From Bosea sp. OAE506 (GTDB taxonomy: Bacteria > Pseudomonadota > Alphaproteobacteria > Rhizobiales > Beijerinckiaceae): a stretch of 64,000 nucleotides of DNA. The position numbers were made by a program, and so were the translations under genes. The notes beneath the pieces were generated by a model. It was not told the DNA's origin, did not search any database, and saw only the letters and a program-made list of their open reading frames with translations. Each line of letters begins with the position of its first letter. Position 1 is the stretch's first letter. The stretch spans positions 1,427,001 to 1,491,000 of the forward strand of contig NZ_JBEPOB010000001.1 in assembly GCF_040546595.1 (NCBI RefSeq), read 5' to 3'. Shown piece by piece: positions 56,526 to 64,000 of this stretch.

Positions 56526-57523
56526 TTGGTCGCCGCTCCCTGCAGGCGGATCCGCGGATCGAGGATCGCCAGCGCAATGTCCGAGATCAGCACGCCGATC
56601 ACGGTCAGGAAGGAGAGGAACATCAGGAACGAGCCGGCAAGATACATGTCCTGGCTCTGCAAAGCGCGGATCAGCAGCGGGCCGGTCGTCTGCAGGGAGA
56701 GCACGATGGCGACGATCTCGGCGCCGGAGACGATCGAGGGCAGGATGTCGCCGATATCGGAGACGAAGAAGTTGAGCGACATGCGCAGCGGGTATTTGCG
56801 CAGCGCCTTGCCGGGCGGGAGGCCCTTGGCGCGGGCGGTGACGTAATACTGCTTCTGCAGCTCGTCGAGCAGATTGGCGCGCACCGAGCGGATCATGCCG
56901 GCAGTGCCGCCGGCGCCGATGATGATGACCGGAATCCAGAGGTGCTCCAGCACCGAGGCGGCCTTGGCCCAGCTCATCGGCTGGTTGAGATATTGCGGGT
57001 CGACGAGGCCGCCGATCGAGGTGCCGAACCAGACATTGGCGGCGTACATGAACACCAGCGCCAGCAGGAAATGCGGCACGGCAAGCCCGATCAGGCCCAT
57101 GAAGGTCAGCCCGTAATCGCCCCAGCTGTACTGATGCGTGGCCGAATAGATGCCGATCGGGAAGGCGACGACCCAGGTGAAGATGATCGTAACGAAGGAG
57201 ACGATCATCGTCAGCAAGAGCCGGTCGCCGACGATCTCCCGTACCGGGCGCTGGTACTCGAAGGAGTAGCCCATGTCGCCCTGGAGCAGGCCCACCACCC
57301 ACCAGACGTAGCGCTCGGCCACCGGCTTGTCGAAGCCGTACTCCTTCTTGAGGAACTCGATGCGGGACAGGTCGGCCTTCTCGCCCTGCGCCTGCATCTC
57401 GGCGGCCAGCGTTTCGAAATAGTCCCCTTCCGGCAGGTTGATGACCGTGAAGATCAGCGCGCTGGTGACGAGCAGCGTCGGGATCATCACCAGGATGCGC
57501 TTGAGAATGTATTTCAGCAGCAC
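56522..57523 (-). CDS. Peptide/oligosaccharide ABC importer permease, DppB/YejB-type
   Basis: 333 residues. Starts MLLKYILKRILVMIPTLLVT, six helices, with the family loop (ARAKGLPPGKALRKYPLRMS). Lies four bases after the binding-protein stop. The long loop after TM1 (EGDYFETLAAEMQAQGEKAD) is seen in the subgroup moving oligosaccharides as well as peptides. Confidence 0.92.
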   Translation of the reverse strand: MLLKYILKRILVMIPTLLVTSALIFTVINLPEGDYFETLAAEMQAQGEKADLSRIEFLKKEYGFDKPVAERYVWWVVGLLQGDMGYSFEYQRPVREIVGDRLLLTMIVSFVTIIFTWVVAFPIGIYSATHQYSWGDYGLTFMGLIGLAVPHFLLALVFMYAANVWFGTSIGGLVDPQYLNQPMSWAKAASVLEHLWIPVIIIGAGGTAGMIRSVRANLLDELQKQYYVTARAKGLPPGKALRKYPLRMSLNFFVSDIGDILPSIVSGAEIVAIVLSLQTTGPLLIRALQSQDMYLAGSFLMFLSFLTVIGVLISDIALAILDPRIRLQGAATK

Positions 57524-57527
57524 GGTT

Positions 57528-59498
57528 TCAGCCCCTGGCCCTGTCGAGGCCGACGGTCTTGCGGGTGTCGAACCAGAAGGTGTCGGGCATGTAGCGGCCG
57601 AAGAAGGCGCCGGGTTCGAAGCTGTAGAGCCCCTTCTGCGGAACGTTCTTCAGGTCGCGCGAGACGACGACGGGCTGCAGCGTGCCGTTGACAACGCCGA
57701 TGGCGAAGAGCTGCTCGGCATTGATCTGCAGCATGCGCCGCCAGATCTGCCGGCGCTCGGCCTGGGTGGCGCTGCCGCGCCACTGGCCGTAGAGCGCGAC
57801 GAGTTCCTGCGCCTCGGCCAAGTCCGGTGCCTCGCCTTCGCGGCCGCCGGTCTCGTGAAACTGGCCCCAGCGCGGCCAGTTGAACTGGGCGGCGCTGGTG
57901 GGGGCGAGCGCGTCCGGCTCCATGTCCGCGGCGACGAGGCCGTTATCCATGCCGGCCCAGGCGGACATGATCGTCTGTCCCGCGACGATGCGGCGGCGGA
58001 AAACGTCGCGCTGGGTCGAGCGGGGATAGATCTTGATGCCGACGGCGTAGAGATCCTGCTTGATCAGGTCGAGGATATCGGTCTCCTCGGTGCTCTCGCC
58101 GGCGGTCTCGATGGTGAATTCGAGCCTCCGCCCGTCGGGCAACAGGCGGATGCCGTCGGCAGCGCGCTTGTCCAGGCCGGCCCCGTCGAGCAGCCGGTCG
58201 GCCAAGGCGGGGTCGTGCTGCATCCACAGCTTCGCCTGGCCGGCATCGTAGAGCGGGCTCTCGGGCAGCGCGGTGTTGCCGCTCTCCTTGGCGAGGCCGA
58301 AGAAGATGACCTGGTTGATGTCCTTGCGGTTGATCGCCACCGACAGGGCCTTGCGGTAGCGCAGGTCGCGGTTGAGGTCGCGCCAGACCGGGTCGATGGC
58401 GTTCAGGTTCGGCATGAGGGCGAAGTAGGAGCCCTCGGCGCGGGTCCAGAGGCGGACGTCGAAATTCATCCGCTTCGAGGCGTCCTTGAGGAAGGTGTAG
58501 TTGTCGAAGCGCAGATAGCGGGCCTGCAGATCGGCCTCGCCGGCCGCTGCCTTGGCAGGCACCAGGGAATGCGTGCCGACGGTCAGCGTGACCTCGTCGA
58601 CATAGGGCAGCTGCCGGCCATTCTCGTCGATGCGGTGGAAATAGGGGTTGCGCTCGAAGGTGAACTGCTCGGCCGGCAGCGGCGTGATGTTGCGCCAGGG
58701 GTCGAGCGTCGGCAGGTCGGGGTTCTCGGGCCGGTACATGCGCGAGAGCCGCTCGTGCAGGGCGCCCCAGTCCCGGACGCGCGCCTGCCGGACACGCGAT
58801 TGCAGCGTCACCGGATCGGCATGGTCGATGTGGAACTGCCGCAGATAGCCGGACGGCATGCAGATATAGGTCGGCTGCGCCCCGGCCAGCGCCGGCAGGA
58901 AGATCGGGTTGGGCTTCGACCAGCTGTAGCGGATTTCCGTCTCGCTCAGCACCTCGAAGACCGGTGGCTCGCCGTCCGCCAGCAGTGCCTGGGGCGGGCC
59001 GCCGGGCGAGAGCCGCTTGTTGTTGGCGACATGCACCCACCAGTAGCGGAAATCCTCGGCGGTGAAGGGCGCCCCGTTGGACCAGCGATGGCCGGGGCGC
59101 AGCCGCAGGGTGAAGATGCGGCCGCCCTCGACCTCGAAGCTCTCGAGCACATCGGGCGCGATCTCGAGATTCTCGTCGTAGCCGACCAGCCGCGTATAGC
59201 CATAGAGCGTCATCATGCGGATGTCGCGCTGATCGCCCATGAGCATGCGCATCGTGCCGCCATGGCGGCCGGGCGCCCTGTCCTCGCCGGTCAGGGCGAC
59301 CACGCGGGGCGAGGCCGGCACCCGCTGCGCCACTGGCGGCAGCGCGCCGGCGGCGACGCGTTTTTCGAGGAACGGGCTGTCGATCAACTGCTCGGGCCGA
59401 GCGCTCGCGGCGGGGGCGAGGCGCGGCAGTCCGGTCGCGGCTGCGGCGGCCGATCCCAGCAGCAGCGCCTGGCGGCGCGTCGGGCGCAGCGGTTTCAT
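57528..59498 (-). CDS. ABC importer substrate-binding protein (SBP family 5) with Tat signal, internal start
   Basis: 656 residues if started at the ATG at 59498, which has GGGAG nine bases upstream. Tat leader [20 protein letters not shown], then a family 5 (OppA/DppA-like) binding protein: [50 protein letters not shown]. This is the product expected from gene order (ATPase, binding protein, two permeases). As sequenced it lies in the same frame as the ATPase gene without an intervening stop. Confidence 0.85.
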   Translation of the reverse strand: MKPLRPTRRQALLLGSAAAAATGLPRLAPAASARPEQLIDSPFLEKRVAAGALPPVAQRVPASPRVVALTGEDRAPGRHGGTMRMLMGDQRDIRMMTLYGYTRLVGYDENLEIAPDVLESFEVEGGRIFTLRLRPGHRWSNGAPFTAEDFRYWWVHVANNKRLSPGGPPQALLADGEPPVFEVLSETEIRYSWSKPNPIFLPALAGAQPTYICMPSGYLRQFHIDHADPVTLQSRVRQARVRDWGALHERLSRMYRPENPDLPTLDPWRNITPLPAEQFTFERNPYFHRIDENGRQLPYVDEVTLTVGTHSLVPAKAAAGEADLQARYLRFDNYTFLKDASKRMNFDVRLWTRAEGSYFALMPNLNAIDPVWRDLNRDLRYRKALSVAINRKDINQVIFFGLAKESGNTALPESPLYDAGQAKLWMQHDPALADRLLDGAGLDKRAADGIRLLPDGRRLEFTIETAGESTEETDILDLIKQDLYAVGIKIYPRSTQRDVFRRRIVAGQTIMSAWAGMDNGLVAADMEPDALAPTSAAQFNWPRWGQFHETGGREGEAPDLAEAQELVALYGQWRGSATQAERRQIWRRMLQINAEQLFAIGVVNGTLQPVVVSRDLKNVPQKGLYSFEPGAFFGRYMPDTFWFDTRKTVGLDRARG

Positions 59499-61376
59499 CA
59501 GCGCCATCTCCCGCAGTTCGGCGCCCGGGCGGGCCAGCACGAAATGGCCGTCCCCGAGCGGCAGATGGGTCAGGGCCTGGCCTTCGGGATCATGCCGGAA
59601 GACCCGGTCCCAATGGCTGGAATCGGAAGCGCCGCCGGGTGCGGCCAGCTTGAAATCGAGCTTGCGGTCGAGATCGGCGAAGGGGACCGAGCGCAGCAAC
59701 GCCCTGGTGTAGGGATGGACCGGACGGCTGAAGAGCGCGTGGCGCGGCGCGATCTCGACGATGCGGCCATTGGCCATCACGGCGATGCGGTCGGCCATGT
59801 AGTTCACCACGGCGAGGTTGTGCGAGATGAACAGGAAAGTAAGCCCGCGCTCGGCCTGGAGATCCTTGAGCAGGTTGAGGATCTGCGCCTGGACCGAGAC
59901 GTCGAGCGCCGAGACCGGCTCGTCGCAGATGATCAGGTCGGGATCTAGGGCGAGCGCGCGCGCGATGCCGATGCGCTGGCGCTGGCCGCCGGAGAAGGAG
60001 TGTGGGTAGCGGTTGAGGAAACGGACATCGAGCCCGACATCCTCCATCAGCGTCCTCACCCGCTCGGCCTGTTCGCCGGAGCTGCCCTTGCCATGGACCA
60101 CCAGCGGCTCGCGCAGGATGTTCGACACGGTCATGCGAGGGGAAAGCGAGGAGACGGGGTCCTGGAAGATCATCTGGACCCGGGGCCGGAAGGCGCGCAG
60201 CGCCTCGCCTTCGAGGCCGAGCACGTCGACCTTGGTCCGGCCGTCGTCGAAGACGATGGAGCCCGCATCGGGTGTGACGGCGCGCATGACGATCTTGCTG
60301 ACCGTGGTCTTGCCGCAGCCGCTCTCGCCGACAAGGCCGAGGCATTCTCCCCGCCGGATGTCGAAGCCGACATCGTCGACCGCCAGCACCGTCTGCTGCG
60401 TGCCCTTGCCGAAGAAGCTGCGCGAGCCGGTGGTGTAGGCCTTGCGCAGGCCGCGCACGCTCAGGAGCGGGCTGGCCTCGGCGCCGGCCTGCGGAGCGGT
60501 GCGCGGTGCGGCGGGCGGGCGGGGTCTCGCCTCGCGCAACGCCACGAGGCGTTCGCCCTCCGCCATGTCGAAATGCGGCGAGGCCTTGAGAAGGGCCTTG
60601 AGGTAGGGGTGGCGCGGCCGGCGGAAGATGTCCTCGACCGGGCCGCTCTCCATGATCTCGCCGTGATAGATCACCACCACCTCGTCGGCCATGTTGGCGA
60701 CGACGCCGAGGTCATGGGTGATCAGCAGGATCGCCATGCCCATCTCGGCCTGGAGATCGCGCATCAGGTCGAGAACCTGGGCCTGGATGGTGACGTCGAG
60801 CGCCGTCGTCGGCTCGTCGGCGATCAGCAGCGCCGGCTGGCAGATCAGCGCCATGGCGAGCATGGCGCGCTGGCGCAGCCCGCCCGAGAGTTCGAACGGA
60901 TAGAGTCCGTAGGCGCGCACCGGGTCCTTGAAGCCGACGCGGCCGAGCATCGCCTCGATCAGGCCGCGGGCCTCCGCCTTCGTCATGGGGCGGTGCAGGA
61001 GCAGCGCCTCCTCGATCTGGTTGCCGATCGTATGGACCGGCGAGAGCGACGACATCGGCTCCTGGAAGATCATGCCGATGCGCCCGCCGCGCAGGGCGCG
61101 GATCGCCTTGCCCTCGGCCGGCAGGGCGGCGATGTCGATGATGCTTTCTGGAGACAGGGGGTCGCGAAACAGGATCTCGCCGCCGGTCACGCCGCCGGCG
61201 CGCGGCAGCAGGCCCATGATCGCCTGGGAGATCACCGATTTGCCGGAGCCCGACTCGCCGACAAGAGCGACGGTGCGGCCGGCGGGCACGCGCAGGCTGA
61301 CACCTTTGACGACATCGCGTGCGAGGCCGTGAACGGTGAAGCCGATACGCAGATCGCTGATCCGAAGGATATCCAT
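57528..61376 (-). CDS. Fused open frame: double ABC ATPase (DppD-DppF type) joined to Tat-exported binding protein
   Basis: About 1282 residues from [13 protein letters not shown] (AAGG seven bases upstream). ATPase 1: [43 protein letters not shown]. ATPase 2: [44 protein letters not shown]. This part should end near residue 626 ([11 protein letters not shown]) but has no stop and runs into the binding protein at 59498. A cytoplasmic ATPase cannot sensibly carry a Tat signal in its middle, so the join is probably read as two proteins or caused by one extra base (see findings). The ATPase part spans about 59499-61376. Confidence 0.85.
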   Translation of the reverse strand: MDILRISDLRIGFTVHGLARDVVKGVSLRVPAGRTVALVGESGSGKSVISQAIMGLLPRAGGVTGGEILFRDPLSPESIIDIAALPAEGKAIRALRGGRIGMIFQEPMSSLSPVHTIGNQIEEALLLHRPMTKAEARGLIEAMLGRVGFKDPVRAYGLYPFELSGGLRQRAMLAMALICQPALLIADEPTTALDVTIQAQVLDLMRDLQAEMGMAILLITHDLGVVANMADEVVVIYHGEIMESGPVEDIFRRPRHPYLKALLKASPHFDMAEGERLVALREARPRPPAAPRTAPQAGAEASPLLSVRGLRKAYTTGSRSFFGKGTQQTVLAVDDVGFDIRRGECLGLVGESGCGKTTVSKIVMRAVTPDAGSIVFDDGRTKVDVLGLEGEALRAFRPRVQMIFQDPVSSLSPRMTVSNILREPLVVHGKGSSGEQAERVRTLMEDVGLDVRFLNRYPHSFSGGQRQRIGIARALALDPDLIICDEPVSALDVSVQAQILNLLKDLQAERGLTFLFISHNLAVVNYMADRIAVMANGRIVEIAPRHALFSRPVHPYTRALLRSVPFADLDRKLDFKLAAPGGASDSSHWDRVFRHDPEGQALTHLPLGDGHFVLARPGAELREMALMKPLRPTRRQALLLGSAAAAATGLPRLAPAASARPEQLIDSPFLEKRVAAGALPPVAQRVPASPRVVALTGEDRAPGRHGGTMRMLMGDQRDIRMMTLYGYTRLVGYDENLEIAPDVLESFEVEGGRIFTLRLRPGHRWSNGAPFTAEDFRYWWVHVANNKRLSPGGPPQALLADGEPPVFEVLSETEIRYSWSKPNPIFLPALAGAQPTYICMPSGYLRQFHIDHADPVTLQSRVRQARVRDWGALHERLSRMYRPENPDLPTLDPWRNITPLPAEQFTFERNPYFHRIDENGRQLPYVDEVTLTVGTHSLVPAKAAAGEADLQARYLRFDNYTFLKDASKRMNFDVRLWTRAEGSYFALMPNLNAIDPVWRDLNRDLRYRKALSVAINRKDINQVIFFGLAKESGNTALPESPLYDAGQAKLWMQHDPALADRLLDGAGLDKRAADGIRLLPDGRRLEFTIETAGESTEETDILDLIKQDLYAVGIKIYPRSTQRDVFRRRIVAGQTIMSAWAGMDNGLVAADMEPDALAPTSAAQFNWPRWGQFHETGGREGEAPDLAEAQELVALYGQWRGSATQAERRQIWRRMLQINAEQLFAIGVVNGTLQPVVVSRDLKNVPQKGLYSFEPGAFFGRYMPDTFWFDTRKTVGLDRARG

Positions 61377-61613
61377 CAGCCGCCTTCGCCGGAGCGTCGC
61401 CCCCATTTCCTCAGCACAACGCCACTAGACGCGGAAAGTGCCGGTTTGCCAACGGGTTTCGACCGGCTGCGACACCGCGCCGGACAATGTCGCCCCGCCA
61501 TGACGGCTGCGTGAAAGCCGGCGCATTGCGCTCGCGTCGCGGCTGGCACACATATGGATGCTCGAAGGTCAGGACACGGGCGCCCGGTTTCGGCGCGCCG
61601 GCGAGGATTCCCG

Positions 61614-64000
61614 TTGGAGACCAGCCTCTTCCGATATGTCTGGGAGAAGAGCCGCGGCGAACAGATCATCGTCCTGCTCATCATCCTCGCTTCGATCCCG
61701 TTCTACTGGGCGTCCTTCGACGTGCCCAAGCGCATCGTCAACGATGCGATCCAGGGCAATGCCTTCAAGGACGGCAAGACCACAGCGACCCTGCTCGATT
61801 TCACCCTGCACCTGCCCTCCTTCCTCGGCGGGGCGAGCTTCAAGCTGTTCGAGGGATTCCAGGTCGGGCAGCTCGGCCTGCTGCTGGGCCTGAGCGGCTA
61901 TTTCCTGTTCCTGGTGCTGGTCAACGGCGCGTTCAAATACGTCATCAACCTGCGCAAGGGCATCCTCGGCGAGCGCATGCTGCGCCGGATGCGCTACGAT
62001 CTGTTCAGCCAGCTCATGCGCTTCCGCCCCGAGGACATCCGGGCGGTGAAGCCGGCCGAGGTCGCCAGCATGATCAAGGACGAGGTCGAGCCGATCGGCG
62101 GCTTCGTCGGCGACGCCTTCATCCAGCCGGTCTTCCTGCTGACGCAGGCGCTGACGGCGCTGACCTTCATCATGGTGCAGAGCCTCTGGCTGGGCTCGAT
62201 CGCGCTCGTGATCGTGCTGGCGCAGGCGATCATCGTCCCGATCCTGCGGCGCGAGCAGCTGCGCCTGGGCCGTGAACGGCAGATCGCCTCGCGCCAGCTC
62301 GCCGGGCGCATCGGCGAGATCGTCGATGCCGGGCCGACGATCCAGGGCCATGGCGCGACGACCTATGTGCAGTCGGACATCGCCGGCCGGCTGGGGCGCC
62401 TCTTCGACATCCGCTACGCGCTCTACAAGCGCAAATTCGCGGTCAAGTTCCTGAACAACCTGCTCGCCCAGATCACGCCGTTCTTCTTCTATGCGATCGG
62501 CGGTTTCTTCGCCCTGCAGGGGCGGCTCGATATCGGCCAGCTCGTCGCCGTCATCGCCGCCTATCGCGACCTGCCGCCGCCGATCAAGGAGCTGATCGAC
62601 TGGGACCAGCAGCGCAACGACGTCACGATCAAATACGAGCAGGTCATCGCCCAGTTCAACACCGAGGACCGCGTCCAGCTCGACGAGGAGGGCGGGGTCG
62701 CGCGCCTGCCGGAGGCGGGCGAGATCCGGCTCGACGGGGTGCAGATGCTGGACAATCGCGGCCAGCCCCTGCTGACGCCGCTGTCGGCGCGCATCGCGCG
62801 CCCCGGCGTCGTGGCCCTGGTCGGCCCGGCCGGCGGCGGGCTCGAGGTGCTCGGCCGCATCCTCGGGCGGCAGGCGATGAACTATTCCGGCCGGGTGATG
62901 ATCGACGGCAGCCCGCTGGCGCGCATGTCGGTCGAGCGCGCGAGCCATCTGATCGGCTATGCCGGCAACGAGACCGAGATCATCGCCGGCACGATCCGCG
63001 ACAACATCCTGCTGCCGCTGAAGCGGCGCCGCCCGGACATCCGTCCGCAGGGCCGGCTCTCGGCGAGCGAGCACCGGCGCTTCGTGGAATCGCTGCGGTC
63101 GGGCAACACGCCGCTGCCCTTCGAGGCCGACTGGACGGATTACGAGGGCGCGGGCGTCGCCGACGAGGCGGAGCTGGCGCAGCGGGTGAGGGCGGTGCTC
63201 GATGTGTTCGGCTGCGCCGAGGACGTCTACGAGCTCGGCCTCGACGGCAAGGTTACGGCCGGGCTGCGTGCCGAGGCCAAGGCCCAGATCGTCGATGCGC
63301 GCTGGGCGGTGGCCGAGGAGCTCGCCCGCAGCAAGCTCACCGGGCTGATCACGCCCTTCGACCCCGAGAGCTACAATGACAACGCCACGATCGCCGAGAA
63401 CCTGATCTTCGGTGCGCGGATGAGCCCGCGCTTCGCCAACGAGACCCTGCTGTTCGAGCCCTATGCCCATGCGATCCTGAAGGCGGAGTCGCTGGTCGAG
63501 CCGCTGGTCGAGGTCGGCTCGCGCATCGCGAGCACGGTGGCCGAGATCTTCGCCGGGCTGCCGCACGGCCATGCGCTGTTCGAGCGCTACTCCTTCGGTT
63601 CGGGGCTGGATTTCGACCGGATGGGCGAGCTCGCGGCGCTGCTCGACAAGCATGACATGCGCAGCCCGCTCGATGCCGTGGCCGAGCGTGACCTGGTGGC
63701 GCTGGCGCTGGGCTACATCGAGCCCAAGCACCGGCTCAACCTCCTCGACGACCGGCTGCGCCAGCGGATCCTGCGGGCGCGGGCGAGCTTCAAGAACCAT
63801 CTCCCCGCCGATGGGGCGGAGGATGTCGATTTCTACGATCCCGACAAGGTGATGCTCGGGGCGAGCCTGCGCGACAACCTGATGTTCGGCCGCATCGGCC
63901 ACGGCGTCGCCGATGCGCGCAAGAAGGTCGCGATGATCGTGCGCAAGGCGCTGGCCCGCGCCGGCCTCGACGGGGATCTCTACCGGATCGGGCTCAACAC
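61614..64000 (+). CDS. Large ABC transporter permease with degenerate ATPase region (continues beyond window)
   Basis: At least 795 residues, open at the right edge. Start is a TTG at 61614 with GAGGA six bases upstream (ETSLFRYVWEKSRGEQ). ABC exporter membrane domain at about 15-330 (ERMLRRMRYDLFSQLMRFRP). The ATPase half is unusual: the Walker A position reads GPAGGGLEV, lacking the Lys, and the signature position reads TAGLRAEAKAQIVDAR. Three segments look like post-Q-loop motifs: GTIRDNILLPLK, TIAENLIFGAR and SLRDNLMFGRI. It may be a non-hydrolysing or regulatory half. Divergent from the importer operon by 237 bp. Confidence 0.82.
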   Translation, partial: METSLFRYVWEKSRGEQIIVLLIILASIPFYWASFDVPKRIVNDAIQGNAFKDGKTTATLLDFTLHLPSFLGGASFKLFEGFQVGQLGLLLGLSGYFLFLVLVNGAFKYVINLRKGILGERMLRRMRYDLFSQLMRFRPEDIRAVKPAEVASMIKDEVEPIGGFVGDAFIQPVFLLTQALTALTFIMVQSLWLGSIALVIVLAQAIIVPILRREQLRLGRERQIASRQLAGRIGEIVDAGPTIQGHGATTYVQSDIAGRLGRLFDIRYALYKRKFAVKFLNNLLAQITPFFFYAIGGFFALQGRLDIGQLVAVIAAYRDLPPPIKELIDWDQQRNDVTIKYEQVIAQFNTEDRVQLDEEGGVARLPEAGEIRLDGVQMLDNRGQPLLTPLSARIARPGVVALVGPAGGGLEVLGRILGRQAMNYSGRVMIDGSPLARMSVERASHLIGYAGNETEIIAGTIRDNILLPLKRRRPDIRPQGRLSASEHRRFVESLRSGNTPLPFEADWTDYEGAGVADEAELAQRVRAVLDVFGCAEDVYELGLDGKVTAGLRAEAKAQIVDARWAVAEELARSKLTGLITPFDPESYNDNATIAENLIFGARMSPRFANETLLFEPYAHAILKAESLVEPLVEVGSRIASTVAEIFAGLPHGHALFERYSFGSGLDFDRMGELAALLDKHDMRSPLDAVAERDLVALALGYIEPKHRLNLLDDRLRQRILRARASFKNHLPADGAEDVDFYDPDKVMLGASLRDNLMFGRIGHGVADARKKVAMIVRKALARAGLDGDLYRIGLN

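Noticed and set aside
55323..57302. 659-residue permease
   Set aside because: The first 259 residues overlap the DppB-type permease in another frame; GTG at 56525 gives the normal start.
57438..59948. Plus-strand frame of 836 codons
   Set aside because: Shadow of the ATPase/binding-protein gene, a common effect in GC-rich DNA.
61569..63902. Minus-strand frame of 777 codons
   Set aside because: Antisense to the ABC transporter read from TTG 61614, whose protein shows clear membrane-domain motifs.

Overview
The window is high-GC DNA from an alphaproteobacterium, most likely of the Hyphomicrobiales (Bosea/Methylobacterium-like). This is inferred from gene content: HWE-family histidine kinases, DUF6894 and DUF1236 proteins, a twin-transmembrane protein next to a PduO-type adenosyltransferase and etfBA-hbd, TRAP and Pot-type transporters. 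The species cannot be settled from the sequence. No rRNA, tRNA or CRISPR array was seen.

Left part (about 1-39.6 kb) is accessory and regulatory in character. It starts with a metal-efflux RND operon (truncated CusA/CzcA-like pump, a His-rich adaptor and a small Cys-containing secreted protein). Next come a frameshifted alpha/beta hydrolase divergent from a LysR regulator, two HWE kinases with a broken response regulator, an orphan DctQM TRAP permease pair, and a KdpE/short-KdpD two-component pair. A KaiC-like double ATPase, hybrid kinase and receiver set follows, then two chemoreceptors, a MerR gene and a decayed LysR gene. An operon for a membrane-fusion protein, a cellulose-synthase-like GT2 and a Cache sensor resembles the rhizobial bgsBA mixed-linkage beta-glucan system. 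Two complete IS3-family elements (31561-32814 with a 3-bp target duplication; 35730-36964 with a 4-bp duplication), small secreted proteins, a PilZ protein and a GGDEF-EAL protein close this part. Intergenic gaps are long and several parts look lower in GC. A dispersed ~65-bp intergenic repeat occurs at least three times.

Right part (about 40-61.4 kb) is compact, higher in GC and almost wholly on the minus strand. It holds an HNH protein, hbd-etfA-etfB, a rhomboid protease, a cobalamin adenosyltransferase, a frameshifted PagL-like lipid A deacylase and a twin-TM protein. Then follow a complete polyamine-type ABC importer with an amidohydrolase, a glycan-active set (MurG/GT28-like transferase, lipoprotein, deacetylase, GT4), and a peptide/oligosaccharide ABC importer. 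In that importer the double ATPase and the Tat-exported binding protein are joined in one open frame. A divergent large ABC transporter with a degenerate ATPase site runs off the right edge.

A theme across the window is single-base frameshifts: hydrolase, response regulator (twice), LysR remnant, IS transposase and PagL are each restored by adding one base, and the ATPase/binding-protein fusion is explained by one extra base. Either the assembly has residual indels or this region is truly decaying. The biologically richest pieces are the GT2/fusion-protein/Cache operon near c-di-GMP genes, and the KaiC-kinase-receiver module.
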